64,000 nucleotides of DNA from Deltaproteobacteria bacterium (GCA_016177705.1 JACOUT010000011.1:310001-374000), one strand, 5' to 3'; shown: positions 56,019-64,000, counted from the stretch's first letter. Notes: generated by a model from the sequence alone, not told the origin. Made by a program: numbers and translations.

Positions 56019-56561
56019 TCAGCGCTTGGTGAACTCGTCGAGGAAGGCGCGCAGATCCTTCGACGACAGGTGAACGAGCGCGACCGTGCCGAAGCAGATG
56101 GTCGCGTGCGACGGAACGACGACGGGTGAGCCGGCGCCGCGCGCGGGGACCGGCTTCGCGTCGACGGTGGTGCCGTTGCGCGAGCCCTCGTCGAGCACGG
56201 TCAGCCGGCCCTGCTCGATCCGCAGGGACGCGTGGAACTTCGACACCGTGTCGTCGATGATGACGACATCGTGGTTGCGGGTCCTGCCGACCGTGAGGTG
56301 GGGGAACACGTTGCGGTCGCTCTTGACGAGCGGCGCGACCAAGAACCACGTGTTGGCCGAGGCGGTGACCGGATCGTCGTCGGGGTCGTTGCCATGCACC
56401 GTCTCCGACAGCGGCGTCGTGGTTCGCTGTCCTCCCGTGCGCAGCAGCACCAACGCGCCATGGGGGAAGCGCTCGGACAGATCGTGCGGTTGTTTCTTCA
56501 GCTCCGCCGCCAGCGCGACGTGGGCGATCGCGTGCGGCAACACCATGTTCATCGAGGGCAT
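56019..56561 (-). CDS. FHA-domain protein
   Basis: A 180-residue protein with a C-terminal forkhead-associated domain (about 85-170): LTVGRTRNHDVVIIDDTVSKFHASLR and LDEGSRNGTTVD keep the Gly-Arg, Ser-x-x-His and Asn-Gly residues that bind phosphothreonine. The N-terminal ~80 residues are not recognised. FHA proteins read Ser/Thr kinase signalling, which is abundant in myxobacteria. It is divergent from xerC and ends 19 bases from trmFO. Confidence 0.85.
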   Translation of the reverse strand: MPSMNMVLPHAIAHVALAAELKKQPHDLSERFPHGALVLLRTGGQRTTTPLSETVHGNDPDDDPVTASANTWFLVAPLVKSDRNVFPHLTVGRTRNHDVVIIDDTVSKFHASLRIEQGRLTVLDEGSRNGTTVDAKPVPARGAGSPVVVPSHATICFGTVALVHLSSKDLRAFLDEFTKR

Positions 56562-56602
56562 TCGCGGTGCACTGTATCACCGGTGCGAAGGCGTCCAGGT
56601 TC

Positions 56603-57613
56603 ATGGCACACTCGTCGCCCATGAGTGGCGACCGGGTTACGGGCCGTTCGCGTCCGCCCGAGCCTGCTGCACGGGTTGCGCACACTCTCGACGAGGCCAT
56701 CGCGTCTTGGCTCTCGCATCTCGAGCACGTCGAGCGGAAGAGCGCGCACACGCTGCGCAACTACGCGAACGACGCCGCGCAGCTCAGGGCCTTCCTCGTC
56801 GACAAGGGTCACCCGGGCGTCGCCAACCTCAAGAAGGTCGACCACATCGCGCTGCGCGGTTTCCTGGCGGCGCGCCACCACAGCGACTCGACCACGTCGG
56901 TGCTGCGCAAGCTGTCCGCCCTACGCGGGCTGTTCGCGCACGCCAAGCGGCACAAGCTGATCGACGCCTCGCCGGCCGCGCTGCTCGACTCGCCCAAGCG
57001 CCCCAAGGTGCTGCCGCGCACCGTCAGCGTCGAGGAGGCGTTCGCGCTCTGCGCCGCGCCCAAAGCTCGGCAGCCGGCTAAACCGGACGAAGCGCAGGTT
57101 GAGGTGCCGCTGCGCGACCGCGCGGTGGTCGAGCTGCTCTACGGCTCGGGCCTGCGCGTCGCCGAGCTGTGCGGCCTCGACCGCGCCGACGTCGATCTGG
57201 CCGGGCGTTGGCTGCGCGTGCTCGGCAAGGGCAAGAAGGAGCGGCTCGTGCCCTTCCACGACGCGTGCGCCACGGCGCTCACCGCCTGGCTCGAGCAGGG
57301 CCGCCCGGCGCTCGCCGGCGACGACAGCGGCGACGCGCTCTTCCTCGGGGCGCGCGGCGGGCGCCTGCACGATCGCGAGGTGCGCCGCTTCCTCGCGCGC
57401 TACGGCGTCCTCGTGGGCGCGCGCGGCCGCGTGCACCCGCACAAGCTGCGCCACGCCTTCGCCACCCACCTGCTCGAGGGCGGCGCCGATCTGCGCGCCA
57501 TCCAGGAGCTGCTCGGCCATGCCAGCCTGTCGACGACACAGCGATACACACACGTCGACGTCGCGCGGCTGACCAAGGTGTACGACGCCGCGCACCCGCG
57601 GGCCAAAGGCTGA
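56603..57613 (+). CDS. xerC: tyrosine recombinase XerC
   Basis: Resolves chromosome dimers at dif with XerD. From ATG 56603 it has 336 residues; ATG 56621 is another reasonable start. The N-terminal SAM-like domain begins LDEAIASWLSHLEHVERKSAHTLRNYANDAAQLRAFL. The catalytic core keeps R185 (GLRVAELCGL), HKLRHAFATHLL, LGHASLSTTQRYTHV and the nucleophilic Tyr within it. Its length and motifs fit housekeeping XerC rather than a phage integrase. A 112-base imperfect palindrome starts 5 bases after its stop. Confidence 0.88.
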   Translation: MAHSSPMSGDRVTGRSRPPEPAARVAHTLDEAIASWLSHLEHVERKSAHTLRNYANDAAQLRAFLVDKGHPGVANLKKVDHIALRGFLAARHHSDSTTSVLRKLSALRGLFAHAKRHKLIDASPAALLDSPKRPKVLPRTVSVEEAFALCAAPKARQPAKPDEAQVEVPLRDRAVVELLYGSGLRVAELCGLDRADVDLAGRWLRVLGKGKKERLVPFHDACATALTAWLEQGRPALAGDDSGDALFLGARGGRLHDREVRRFLARYGVLVGARGRVHPHKLRHAFATHLLEGGADLRAIQELLGHASLSTTQRYTHVDVARLTKVYDAAHPRAKG

Positions 57614-57618
57614 CGGTC

Positions 57619-57730
57619 CATCGCAGAATCGGCTGCGGCTGCGTTGGCCGACTTCGGCGCTCGCTCACCTACGGGGAGTATGCTCGCTTCGCGCCTCGCC
57701 GGCCGCCTTGCCTCGCTCGATTCTGCGATG
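57619..57730. repeat. 112-base imperfect palindromic element after xerC
   Basis: The ends are 13-base perfect inverted repeats, CATCGCAGAATCG (57619-57631) and CGATTCTGCGATG (57718-57730). Inside, GGCCG/CGGCC and GGCGC/GCGCC pairs sit in matching order, so the whole element can fold into a long interrupted hairpin. The centre contains GCTCGCT direct repeats. It occupies most of the 199-base gap after xerC. It may be a transcribed structure, an interspersed repeat or a protein-binding site; no function is known to me. Confidence 0.6.
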
Positions 57731-57812
57731 TCCCTTGACGGAACCGGCGCTGCCCCCTTCCCCCCGACGTGCTCGCCGGCTAGCACGGCCAAAATTTCCG
57801 AGGGGAGATCTC

Positions 57813-58739
57813 ATGCGCAACATCATCGTCACCACGTGCCTCGCCGTCGCCGTCGGCGCCGGCTGCGCCACCACCCACGAAGCCAAGTGGTCCGAGAAGC
57901 CCGTCGCCGTCGCCGCCACGCCTGAAGGGGCCACCGCCGCCGTAGCCGTCGCCACCGAGGGCGACGAGCTGTGGAAGCAGCGCGGCGACAAGGCCAAGCT
58001 CGCCGCCGCGCTCGCCAAGTGGGAGGAGGCCGCCAAGGCGGCGCCCACGGCCGAGCTGGCGTCCAAGTTGGCGCGCGGCCACTACCTGATGGGCGACGGC
58101 TACCTGATGCTCGAGGACAACGCGGCCGGCCGCGACGAGGAGTACCAAAAGGGCCTCGACTGGGCGACCACGGCCCTCAAGCTGGCGGCGCCGGACTTCG
58201 CTGCCGCCATGGCCAACAGTGGCAAGCACGCCGAGGCCATCAAGCTCGCGCCCAAGGAGGCGGTGCCGGCGATGTATTGGTACGCCGCCAACCTCGGCAA
58301 GTGGGCCTCGTCCAAGGGCTTCGCCACCAGGCTCAAGTACAAGGACGACCTCAAGGCCACCATGGAGCACGTCAAGTCTCTCGAGCCCGAGTTCTTCTAC
58401 GCCGCCGCCTGGCGCTACTTCGGCGGCTACGAGGCCGCCACCGCGGGCATCGCCGGCGGCAGCCTCGACAAGTCGAAGGAGAACTTCGAGAAGGCCATCC
58501 AGCTCGCGCCCAACTACTTCGGCACCAAGGTGCTCTACGCCGACTTCCTCTGCACCAAGCTGCAGAAGGACACCGACGGCGACGGCATCAGCGACGGCAA
58601 GAAGAAGTTCAAGGAGCTGCTCGAGGCCGTGATCGCGGCCGACCCGAACGTCGACCCCGAGATCGCGCCCGAGAACACCATCGAGCAGGCCAAGGCCAAG
58701 AAGCTGCTCGGGCAGATCGATCAGCTGTTCGCGAGCTGA
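57813..58739 (+). CDS. TatT-like TPR lipoprotein
   Basis: A 308-residue predicted lipoprotein. ATG 57813 has GAGGGGAG upstream; the signal peptide ends at GAGC (Cys18). The helical body, with LARGHYLMGDGYLML, MYWYAANLGKWASSKG and NFEKAIQLAPNYFGTKVLYADFLC, resembles TatT/T-component proteins that form trimeric periplasmic partners of TRAP transporters. No TRAP transporter genes are nearby, so the partner is unknown. The DTDGDGISDG segment looks like a calcium loop. Confidence 0.72.
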   Translation: MRNIIVTTCLAVAVGAGCATTHEAKWSEKPVAVAATPEGATAAVAVATEGDELWKQRGDKAKLAAALAKWEEAAKAAPTAELASKLARGHYLMGDGYLMLEDNAAGRDEEYQKGLDWATTALKLAAPDFAAAMANSGKHAEAIKLAPKEAVPAMYWYAANLGKWASSKGFATRLKYKDDLKATMEHVKSLEPEFFYAAAWRYFGGYEAATAGIAGGSLDKSKENFEKAIQLAPNYFGTKVLYADFLCTKLQKDTDGDGISDGKKKFKELLEAVIAADPNVDPEIAPENTIEQAKAKKLLGQIDQLFAS

Positions 58740-58792
58740 CACGGTCGGCGCGCGCGCGGCAGCCCGGGCCGCGCGCTGGTAGAGTGCCTCGC

Positions 58793-59329
58793 ATGTTCGA
58801 TCGGACCACCGCGCGGCAGCCGCCGCGGCATCGTCGCGCCGGCCGCCGTCTCGGCGTCTTCGCCGCCGCGCTCTTGCTGACGCTGCCCGTGGGCGCCACC
58901 ACCATGCCCGAGCGCAGCGCCGCGGAAGTGGCGGCCGCGAGCGCGCTCGTCGTCGAGGCGACCGTGCTCGACGCCCGCGTCGTAAGGGTGGAGCGCCGCA
59001 TCGTCACCGTCACCGAGCTGCGGGTCGAGCGCGTGCTGCGCTCGGCCGAGCCGGGCGTCGCACCGACCGTCGTCACGGTGGCGTTGCCGGGCGGCGAGCT
59101 GGCCGGCATCGCCCAGAAGGTGCCCGGCACCCCAGAGCTGCGCGTCGGCGCGCGCTACCTCTTGTGTTTGAGCGCCGAGGTGCTGGCTGGCGCGCGCGCC
59201 GTGGTCGGCCTGTGGCAGGGCGCCTGGCTCGTCGACGGCGGCGCGCTGCGACCCTTCACCCCTGCGGGGCTGGCGCCCGCGCCCTTGGCGCGCGCCTCGC
59301 TCGAGCGTGCGTTCGCGGGGGCGCCGTGA
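58793..59329 (+). CDS. exported protein of unknown function
   Basis: A 178-residue protein with a basic N terminus (RQPPRHRRAGRR) followed by a signal peptide (LGVFAAALLLTLPVGA). The mature part is beta-rich with VVEATVLDARVVRV, TVTELRVERVLRS and YLLCLSAEVLAGARAVVGLWQGAW. This pattern occurs in small proteins encoded beside matrixin-type proteases. The next gene starts in its stop codon (GTGA), so the two are coupled. Confidence 0.65.
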   Translation: MFDRTTARQPPRHRRAGRRLGVFAAALLLTLPVGATTMPERSAAEVAAASALVVEATVLDARVVRVERRIVTVTELRVERVLRSAEPGVAPTVVTVALPGGELAGIAQKVPGTPELRVGARYLLCLSAEVLAGARAVVGLWQGAWLVDGGALRPFTPAGLAPAPLARASLERAFAGAP

Positions 59330-60177
59330 CCTTGGCCGTGCTGGCGCTGATCGCGCTGCCCGCCTTCGTGTGCACGCGTGCGGGCGACGACGGACCGAGC
59401 ATCGCGTGGGACGAGCGCGAGGTGGTGCTGCGGCGGAGCGGCGCGTCGGCCGAGCTCGACGCCGACGACATCGAGGCCGTGCTCGAGCGCGCGGCCAGCA
59501 CCTGGGGGCGGGCCGGCGACTGCACCGACATCTCGCCGCGTCTGGGCGCGCCCACCGATAGCCGCCTGATCGGCTTCGACTGGGCCGCGGGCACCGGCTC
59601 GCCCGACAACGAGAACATCGTGGTCTTTCGCAATGACGAGGAGGGCGACGAGCTCGACGCCTGGGTGCATGCCATGGGCGCGCTCGCCATCACCACCGTC
59701 ACCTGGGAGAGCCACAGCGGCCAACTGCTGGACGCCGACATCGAGGTCAACGACTCCCGCTTCCACTTCACGGCCTGCGACCCAGGCGACTGCGCGGTCG
59801 ACTTCGATCTGGAGAACACCATCACGCACGAGCTGGGTCATGTGCTCGGGCTCGACCACAGCGCCGACGCCACCGCCACCATGTATGCCTCTGCGCCGCG
59901 CGCCGACCTGAGCAAGCGCGACCTGGCGTCCGACGACGTCGACGGCATCTGCGCCATCTACCCCTCGGGCGAGCCCATGGGCGAGTGCTACGGCGTCGAG
60001 CGCGACGAGCCACCCGATGTGCGCTTTTCGCCGACACTGTGCGAAGGTGGTTCCACGTCGTCGTCGTGCATGCTGGTGCTCGCCCTCGTCGCGCTCCGGC
60101 CAGGAAGGCGACGACGTGCGCCGGGATCCGCTAGATTGAGCTACGCGGATGTCGGTGTTGCAGATTTACCGGGGTGA
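59326..60177 (+). CDS. matrixin-like metalloprotease with short hydrophobic C-terminal tail
   Basis: A 283-residue exported protease from GTG 59326, which overlaps the upstream stop. The N terminus is a short hydrophobic signal segment (LAVLALIALPAFVC). The zinc motif HELGHVLGLDHS (168-179) is the metzincin/matrixin form, followed by TATMYAS as Met-turn. The C-terminal part has Cys residues, then SSSCMLVLALVAL and RPGRRRR, resembling a short MYXO-CTERM tail. Its last 29 bases overlap the start of the FHA gene. Confidence 0.8.
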   Translation: MTLAVLALIALPAFVCTRAGDDGPSIAWDEREVVLRRSGASAELDADDIEAVLERAASTWGRAGDCTDISPRLGAPTDSRLIGFDWAAGTGSPDNENIVVFRNDEEGDELDAWVHAMGALAITTVTWESHSGQLLDADIEVNDSRFHFTACDPGDCAVDFDLENTITHELGHVLGLDHSADATATMYASAPRADLSKRDLASDDVDGICAIYPSGEPMGECYGVERDEPPDVRFSPTLCEGGSTSSSCMLVLALVALRPGRRRRAPGSARLSYADVGVADLPG

Positions 60178-61816
60178 CGACTTCCTGGACGAAGTGGTCC
60201 TGAGCCGGGCCGTCTACGGCCTGGGCCGCCACCCGCAAAACGACATCGTGCTCGACGACCGCTCGCTGTCGCGTTTCCACGCCAGGGTCGAGCGGCGCGG
60301 CGAGCGCTTCGTGGTGGTCGACTGCGGCGCGCAAAACGGCGTCCACCTGAACGGACAGCGCATCGTCGGCGAGAGCGACCTGGCGCCCGACGACCGCATC
60401 ACGCTCGGCCGCTACGTCGCGGTCTTTCGCTCGAAGAGCGCGCCGGCGCGCGGGCCGACGCCGCCGGAGAACGAGACCAGGGCGCCCGCCAAGGCAGGCA
60501 CCAAGGGGTCCGCCAAGCTCGAGGCCAAGGCCGACGCCAAGCTGCCGAAGAAGAACGGCAAAGCCAGGCCAGAGCCGCCCGCCCGCGAGCCCGAGCCCGA
60601 CATCGACGTCGAGGTCTCGCTCGAGGGCGACGAGGAGCCCGAGGAGCGCGAGGACCGCACCAAGAAGGCGCGGCCGCAAAAAGGCGATCCCACGTTGGTG
60701 CTGCTCTACAACGGCATGGAGGTGAGCCGGCACCCCATCGGAGCCGCCAAGCTGACGGTGGGGCGCAGCAAGCAGTGCGACGTCGTCATCGGGCTGCTCG
60801 GTCTGTCGCGCAAGCACGCGCAGATCGAGCGGCGCGGCAGGGACGTCTACGTCGAGGACCTGGGTAGCCAGAACGGCACTTGGGTCAACAACCAGCGGAT
60901 CCCCAACAACAAGAAGCTGAAGCACGGCGACCTGCTCAACTTCTACGACTATGCCGTGCTGTACCTGGAAGACGGCAACGTCGAGGTGGGCTTCCATGGC
61001 GCGAGCTTCACGCCCCCGTCCGACGAGCACCCTCTCGACGACCTGTCGCACAAAGAGACCGGCCGCGGCGATCCGGGCGCGGGCAAGGCGGCGGTGCGGC
61101 TGCACAGCATGCGCGGGCCCGCGCCCATCGCCGACAGCGTCGCCTCCGGCAAGCCGGCGGCGGGCTCCCAGTCGGAGCTGGTTGACCTCGGCGAAGGGTC
61201 GTTCCTTGGCGACGAGTTCGAGGCGGCGAGCCAGGACCAGGAGCCGTCGTCGCTGCTCGACGAGGAGGCCGACGACGACGCCAAGAAGCCGGGCAACACC
61301 ACCGACTTGATCGCCCAGCTCGAGATCGGCGACTCGGCGGCCGACCTCGACGCCGAGGCCGACCGCGCCTTCCGCGAGGCCGAGGAGTTCGCCGAGGAGG
61401 TAGGCACCGAGGGCGAGCTCGGCAAGCAGTCGGAGCGCACCAGCACCTCTGCAGGCAGCGGCGGCCACGCCTGGCCGCGTGACGCCGAGCTGCTGAAGGC
61501 GCTGTCCAACGCGCCCGACGGCTCGCTCGTCACCGTGGAGGTGACGCTCGCCGGCAAGCCCTACACGCAGCTGCCGCTGTCGCAGACGGTGACGCGCGTC
61601 GGCACCGACGCCCGCTGCGAGCTGTCCCTGCCGAAGTCGGCCGGACTCTTGCCGTGGCACCTCACGCTGTTGCACCTCGGCGGCGCGGTGGTGGTCTACC
61701 GGGCGGGGCGCACCGCAGCCATCTCGCTCGCCGGCACCGACATCGACATGGCCGTGCTCAAGAACGGCGACCTGCTCGACCTCGGACGCGTGCGTCTCAA
61801 GATCAGGATGACCTGA
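60149..61816 (+). CDS. protein with two or three FHA domains
   Basis: A 555-residue protein. The first FHA domain (about 1-95) has YGLGRHPQNDIVLDDRSLSRFHARV and NGVHLNG. After a Lys/Glu/Pro-rich linker the second (about 185-280) has LTVGRSKQCDVVIGLLGLSRKHAQI and SQNGTWVNNQ. A long acidic, disordered stretch follows, and the C-terminal ~100 residues (TRVGTDARCELSLPKSAG) look like a third, degenerate FHA fold. It probably scaffolds phospho-signalling complexes. It starts inside the matrixin gene and converges on the GspE-N gene. Confidence 0.85.
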   Translation: MSVLQIYRGDDFLDEVVLSRAVYGLGRHPQNDIVLDDRSLSRFHARVERRGERFVVVDCGAQNGVHLNGQRIVGESDLAPDDRITLGRYVAVFRSKSAPARGPTPPENETRAPAKAGTKGSAKLEAKADAKLPKKNGKARPEPPAREPEPDIDVEVSLEGDEEPEEREDRTKKARPQKGDPTLVLLYNGMEVSRHPIGAAKLTVGRSKQCDVVIGLLGLSRKHAQIERRGRDVYVEDLGSQNGTWVNNQRIPNNKKLKHGDLLNFYDYAVLYLEDGNVEVGFHGASFTPPSDEHPLDDLSHKETGRGDPGAGKAAVRLHSMRGPAPIADSVASGKPAAGSQSELVDLGEGSFLGDEFEAASQDQEPSSLLDEEADDDAKKPGNTTDLIAQLEIGDSAADLDAEADRAFREAEEFAEEVGTEGELGKQSERTSTSAGSGGHAWPRDAELLKALSNAPDGSLVTVEVTLAGKPYTQLPLSQTVTRVGTDARCELSLPKSAGLLPWHLTLLHLGGAVVVYRAGRTAAISLAGTDIDMAVLKNGDLLDLGRVRLKIRMT

Positions 61817-61828
61817 CGGGACCCGTCA
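61814..61828. terminator. palindrome spanning two convergent stop codons
   Basis: TGACGGG, A, CCCGTCA is a 15-base palindrome whose outer triplets are the stop codons of the two converging genes. Folding would give a tight 5- to 6-base-pair hairpin. There is no T run, so a terminator role is only possible. Confidence 0.3.
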
Positions 61829-62749
61829 CTTCGTCATCAGCCGCGCCCACAGCTCGTCGCGCGTGAACACGCCCCGCTGGATGCACAGCTCGACGAGCGC
61901 GCGCAGCATCTCGTTGGCCTGCGCGAGCTGCTCCTCGGTGGTGGGCGCCTCGATGCCGGCGCCGGCGGGCGGCGCGAGCGTCGACGCGCCCGGCAGCCCC
62001 CCCATGCGCGCCTGCGGCGCCGCTCCCATGCGCGCCGCGGCCAGCTCGGCGATGGGCGTGTTCGGCACCGGCGTGTGCGCGTGGGGCAGGGACGCGATGC
62101 GCAGCTGCGGGCTCGGCTGTGTGCTCAGGAAGGGGGGCGGCGCGCTCTGCGACGCCATCGGCGGTGGCGACGACGTCGCGAACTGCGGGGGCAGCGATAC
62201 CCCCGGCTGGGGCGGCCGCGACGGCGACCTCGGCAACGGGCTCGCTGCGGTGGGCGCGTTCATGGTCTCGAAGCCAGTGTCGAACCGGCGCTTCTGTCGC
62301 GGCGGCGGGCAGGGGGCGCGCTCGCCGTGATAGCCCGAGCGCAACGCCCATTCGACCTCGCGCGCCGGCGCCAGCACGGTCTTGACCTTGAGGCCGGTGC
62401 GGAAGGCGACCTCGTCGAGCGCACCGATGTTGTTCGGGTCGCTGGTGGCGATGGTGATGGAGCGGTCATCGCGTGCGATCGGGATCATCTCCAGGCGCTC
62501 GCACATCTCGGCGGGCAGGGCGGACAACAGCTCGGGCGCGATGCGCACGTCGGTGAGCGACACCAGCGGCACGTCGAGCTGCCGTGACAGGCCGCGCCAC
62601 AGCATCATCTCGTCGAGCACGTCCTGCTGCACCAGGATGTCGCCGAGCTTGCCGCCCCACTGGCGCTGGTGGGCGAGCGCGGAGTTGAGCTGCATCTCGT
62701 CGATCAGCCCGGCGCGGATCAACATGTCGCCAAGGCGCATGCGCGGCAT
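61826..62749 (-). CDS. orphan GspE/MshE N-terminal domain protein
   Basis: A 307-residue protein whose first ~160 residues are a T2SS-E N-terminal type domain (MRLGDMLIRAGLIDEMQLNSALAHQ, LGDILVQQDVLDEMML, IPIARDDRSITIATSDPNN). The ATPase that normally follows in GspE or PilB is missing. Instead there is a Pro/Ala-rich linker (about 165-270) and a short C-terminal helical module (LAQANEMLRALVELCIQRGVFTRDELWARL). Such domains can bind cyclic di-GMP in the MshE family. No pilus or secretion genes are adjacent. Confidence 0.78.
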   Translation of the reverse strand: MPRMRLGDMLIRAGLIDEMQLNSALAHQRQWGGKLGDILVQQDVLDEMMLWRGLSRQLDVPLVSLTDVRIAPELLSALPAEMCERLEMIPIARDDRSITIATSDPNNIGALDEVAFRTGLKVKTVLAPAREVEWALRSGYHGERAPCPPPRQKRRFDTGFETMNAPTAASPLPRSPSRPPQPGVSLPPQFATSSPPPMASQSAPPPFLSTQPSPQLRIASLPHAHTPVPNTPIAELAAARMGAAPQARMGGLPGASTLAPPAGAGIEAPTTEEQLAQANEMLRALVELCIQRGVFTRDELWARLMTK

Positions 62750-62878
62750 CGCCCGAGGCTACCTCTGCCGGCGGTCCGCCGCCCATTTCCGTTCCCGAGC
62801 CACCCAGGGCGACCAGTGGTGGCAACGTGGCGCTGGGCCGGGGGAACGGCGAAGCTCGCGGGCGGAGGCGGTACCCCG

Positions 62879-63907
62879 GTGGCGGTCTACACCACGCTCG
62901 ACGAAGTCGCGTTACGCGCGCTGGTCTCGGTCTACGACGACCAGGCGGAGCTGGTGCGCGCCGACGGCGTGGCGGCCGGCAGCATCAACACCACCTACCG
63001 GCTCGAGACCGATCGCGGCGCCTGGTTCCTGCGCATCAACGAGGGCAAGTCCACCGACGACGTGTTCGCCGAGCGCGCGGTGCTGCGCGCGCTCGGCGGC
63101 GCGGCGCTCGGCGGCGTGGTGGTGCCCGCCATCGTGCCCACGCGCATTGGCGGCAGCTTCTACCTGCTCGAAATGCGCGCCGGGCGGCCGGTGTGGGCCA
63201 CCGTGTTCGCCGAGCTGCCCGGGCGCGATCTGGCACCCTTCGAGATCGGCGCCGGCCACGCGGTGCAGATCGGCGCCTTCCTGGCGCGCGCGCACCTGGC
63301 GCTGCGCTGCGTGCGGCTGCGACGGCCGAACCCCTACGGGCTGCCGGTGGTCGCGCGCTTCGTCGACGAGCTGCTGCAGAGCCCCGTCACCGCCGAGCTG
63401 GGCGCACGCCTTGCCGCCGAGCTCGCCGTGCTGCGCCGCGGCCGGCGCCTGCTGCCGCGCGGCGTCGTGCACGGCGATCTGTTCCCCAACAACACCAAAT
63501 GGCTGCGCGAGCAATTGGTGGCGGTCTTCGACTGGGAGATGGCGGGCACCGACCACCTGGCGCTCGACCTCGGCATCGCGCTGTGCGCCTGGTGCTGGCG
63601 GCAAGCCGAGCGCGCCTTCGACGCGACGCTGTGCCGCGCGCTCGTACAGGGCTACCGCGAGGTGCGGCCGCTGGCGCCGAGCGAGCGGCGCGGGCTCTAC
63701 CTCGAAACACAGCTCGCCGCGCTGCGCTTCACCGCGTCGCGTGCGCGCGACTTCGAGCTGCCGCGCCCTGAGCGCGAGCACGCCACGCGCGATCGCCTGG
63801 ACTACCGGGACTTCCTCGCCCGCCTCGAGGCGTTGCAAGCGATGCGGCGACGTGGCTTCGCCGCGCTCATCGGGCTCGCCCAAGGCAGCCACCGGGAGGC
63901 GACGTGA
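62879..63907 (+). CDS. thrB: homoserine kinase, ThrB type II (APH fold)
   Basis: Phosphorylates homoserine in threonine synthesis. From GTG 62879 it has 342 residues and begins AVYTTLDEVALRALV, typical of the aminoglycoside-phosphotransferase-fold homoserine kinases. AGSINTTYRLETDRGAWFLRINE binds nucleotide; VVHGDLFPNNTKWL and VFDWEMAGTDHLALDLGIAL hold the catalytic Asp and metal-binding Asp. Earlier in-frame starts from 62669 add a low-complexity stretch and are not preferred. A different APH-fold kinase cannot be fully excluded. The next gene overlaps by GTGA. Confidence 0.78.
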   Translation: MAVYTTLDEVALRALVSVYDDQAELVRADGVAAGSINTTYRLETDRGAWFLRINEGKSTDDVFAERAVLRALGGAALGGVVVPAIVPTRIGGSFYLLEMRAGRPVWATVFAELPGRDLAPFEIGAGHAVQIGAFLARAHLALRCVRLRRPNPYGLPVVARFVDELLQSPVTAELGARLAAELAVLRRGRRLLPRGVVHGDLFPNNTKWLREQLVAVFDWEMAGTDHLALDLGIALCAWCWRQAERAFDATLCRALVQGYREVRPLAPSERRGLYLETQLAALRFTASRARDFELPRPEREHATRDRLDYRDFLARLEALQAMRRRGFAALIGLAQGSHREAT

Positions 63908-64000
63908 CGTCCCACGGCCTGCTCGCGCTGCTGCTGTCCGCCGCCGGCGCACCTCTTGGGGCGCCGAGCGGCGCTCTCGAGGTCGCCTGGCCGAGCGAGG
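63904..64000 (+). CDS. start of an exported protein (3' end outside window)
   Basis: GTG 63904 overlaps the thrB stop and opens a frame that runs off the window end. The 32 visible residues begin with a probable signal peptide (HGLLALLLSAAGAPLGA). No family can be assigned. Tight coupling with thrB suggests the same transcript. Confidence 0.5.
   Translation, partial: MTSHGLLALLLSAAGAPLGAPSGALEVAWPSE

Noticed and set aside
56603-57613. Phage or integron integrase instead of XerC
   Set aside because: Length, N-terminal domain and core motifs fit XerC, and no attachment-site duplication, phage gene or cassette array is present. The palindrome downstream lacks the attC core boxes.
62669-62878. 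Longer N terminus for the homoserine kinase
   Set aside because: The added residues are low-complexity, overlap the start region of the opposite gene and precede the typical AVYTTL beginning.

Overview
The window is a very GC-rich (roughly 70% by eye) chromosomal segment with densely packed genes, GC at almost every wobble position, many predicted lipoproteins, low-complexity Glu-Gly tracts after lipoprotein cysteines, and C-terminal 'Cys, hydrophobic helix, Arg cluster' tails like the MYXO-CTERM sorting signal. With the chemosensory genes, FHA proteins and HEAT/TPR proteins, this points to a myxobacterium or relative (Myxococcota, formerly Deltaproteobacteria). No rRNA, phage, insertion sequence, CRISPR array or defence island was recognised. 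No gene-free stretch exceeds 300 bases.

Layout. (1) 1-4.1 kb: the 3' end of dnaG, then rpoD with an unusual basic N-terminal tail, and a small frameshifted lipoprotein gene. (2) 4.2-5.8 kb: a CAT-anticodon tRNA and an opposing MYXO-CTERM-like surface protein. (3) 5.9-14 kb: one co-directional run, bioB-bioF-bioA-bioD, a coiled-coil zinc-ribbon protein, glyA, nrdR and ribD. (4) 14.3-17.5 kb: two Cys-rich lipoproteins. (5) 17.6-26.6 kb: a chemosensory operon (cheY, cheA, two cheW, a zinc-ribbon pseudo-receiver, a HEAT-CheR fusion, cheB, a GAF protein, cheY) with no methyl-accepting receptor. (6) 26.7-31.6 kb: a 1339-residue metzincin-like lipoprotein behind a candidate sigma-54 promoter, and an unknown charged protein. 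(7) 31.6-35.2 kb: a fadN-type beta-oxidation enzyme and its thiolase. (8) 35.3-48.2 kb: lipoproteins, an M3 oligopeptidase, an M1-M28-PDZ peptidase fusion, an Omp85-family outer membrane protein, a RecA-core ATPase and two unknown genes. (9) 48.2-53.3 kb: two transsulfuration genes (cystathionine gamma-synthase/lyase and cystathionine beta-synthase) flanking an HSDL2-type dehydrogenase and rsmJ. (10) 53.4-57.8 kb: dprA, trmFO, an FHA protein, xerC and a 112-base imperfect palindrome. (11) 57.8-64 kb: a TatT-like lipoprotein, a matrixin-like protease, a three-FHA protein, an orphan GspE-N protein, a ThrB-type homoserine kinase and the start of an exported protein.

Most genes are housekeeping: biotin synthesis, one-carbon and riboflavin metabolism, replication, transcription, tRNA modification, sulfur amino acids and fatty acid degradation. 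The accessory flavour comes from the chemosensory operon and the large set of envelope proteins and proteases. The most noteworthy points are the receptor-less chemosensory operon with its unusual fused and degenerate components, the double peptidase fusion, the palindromic element after xerC, and the triple CRxYH repeat in a Glu-Gly lipoprotein.
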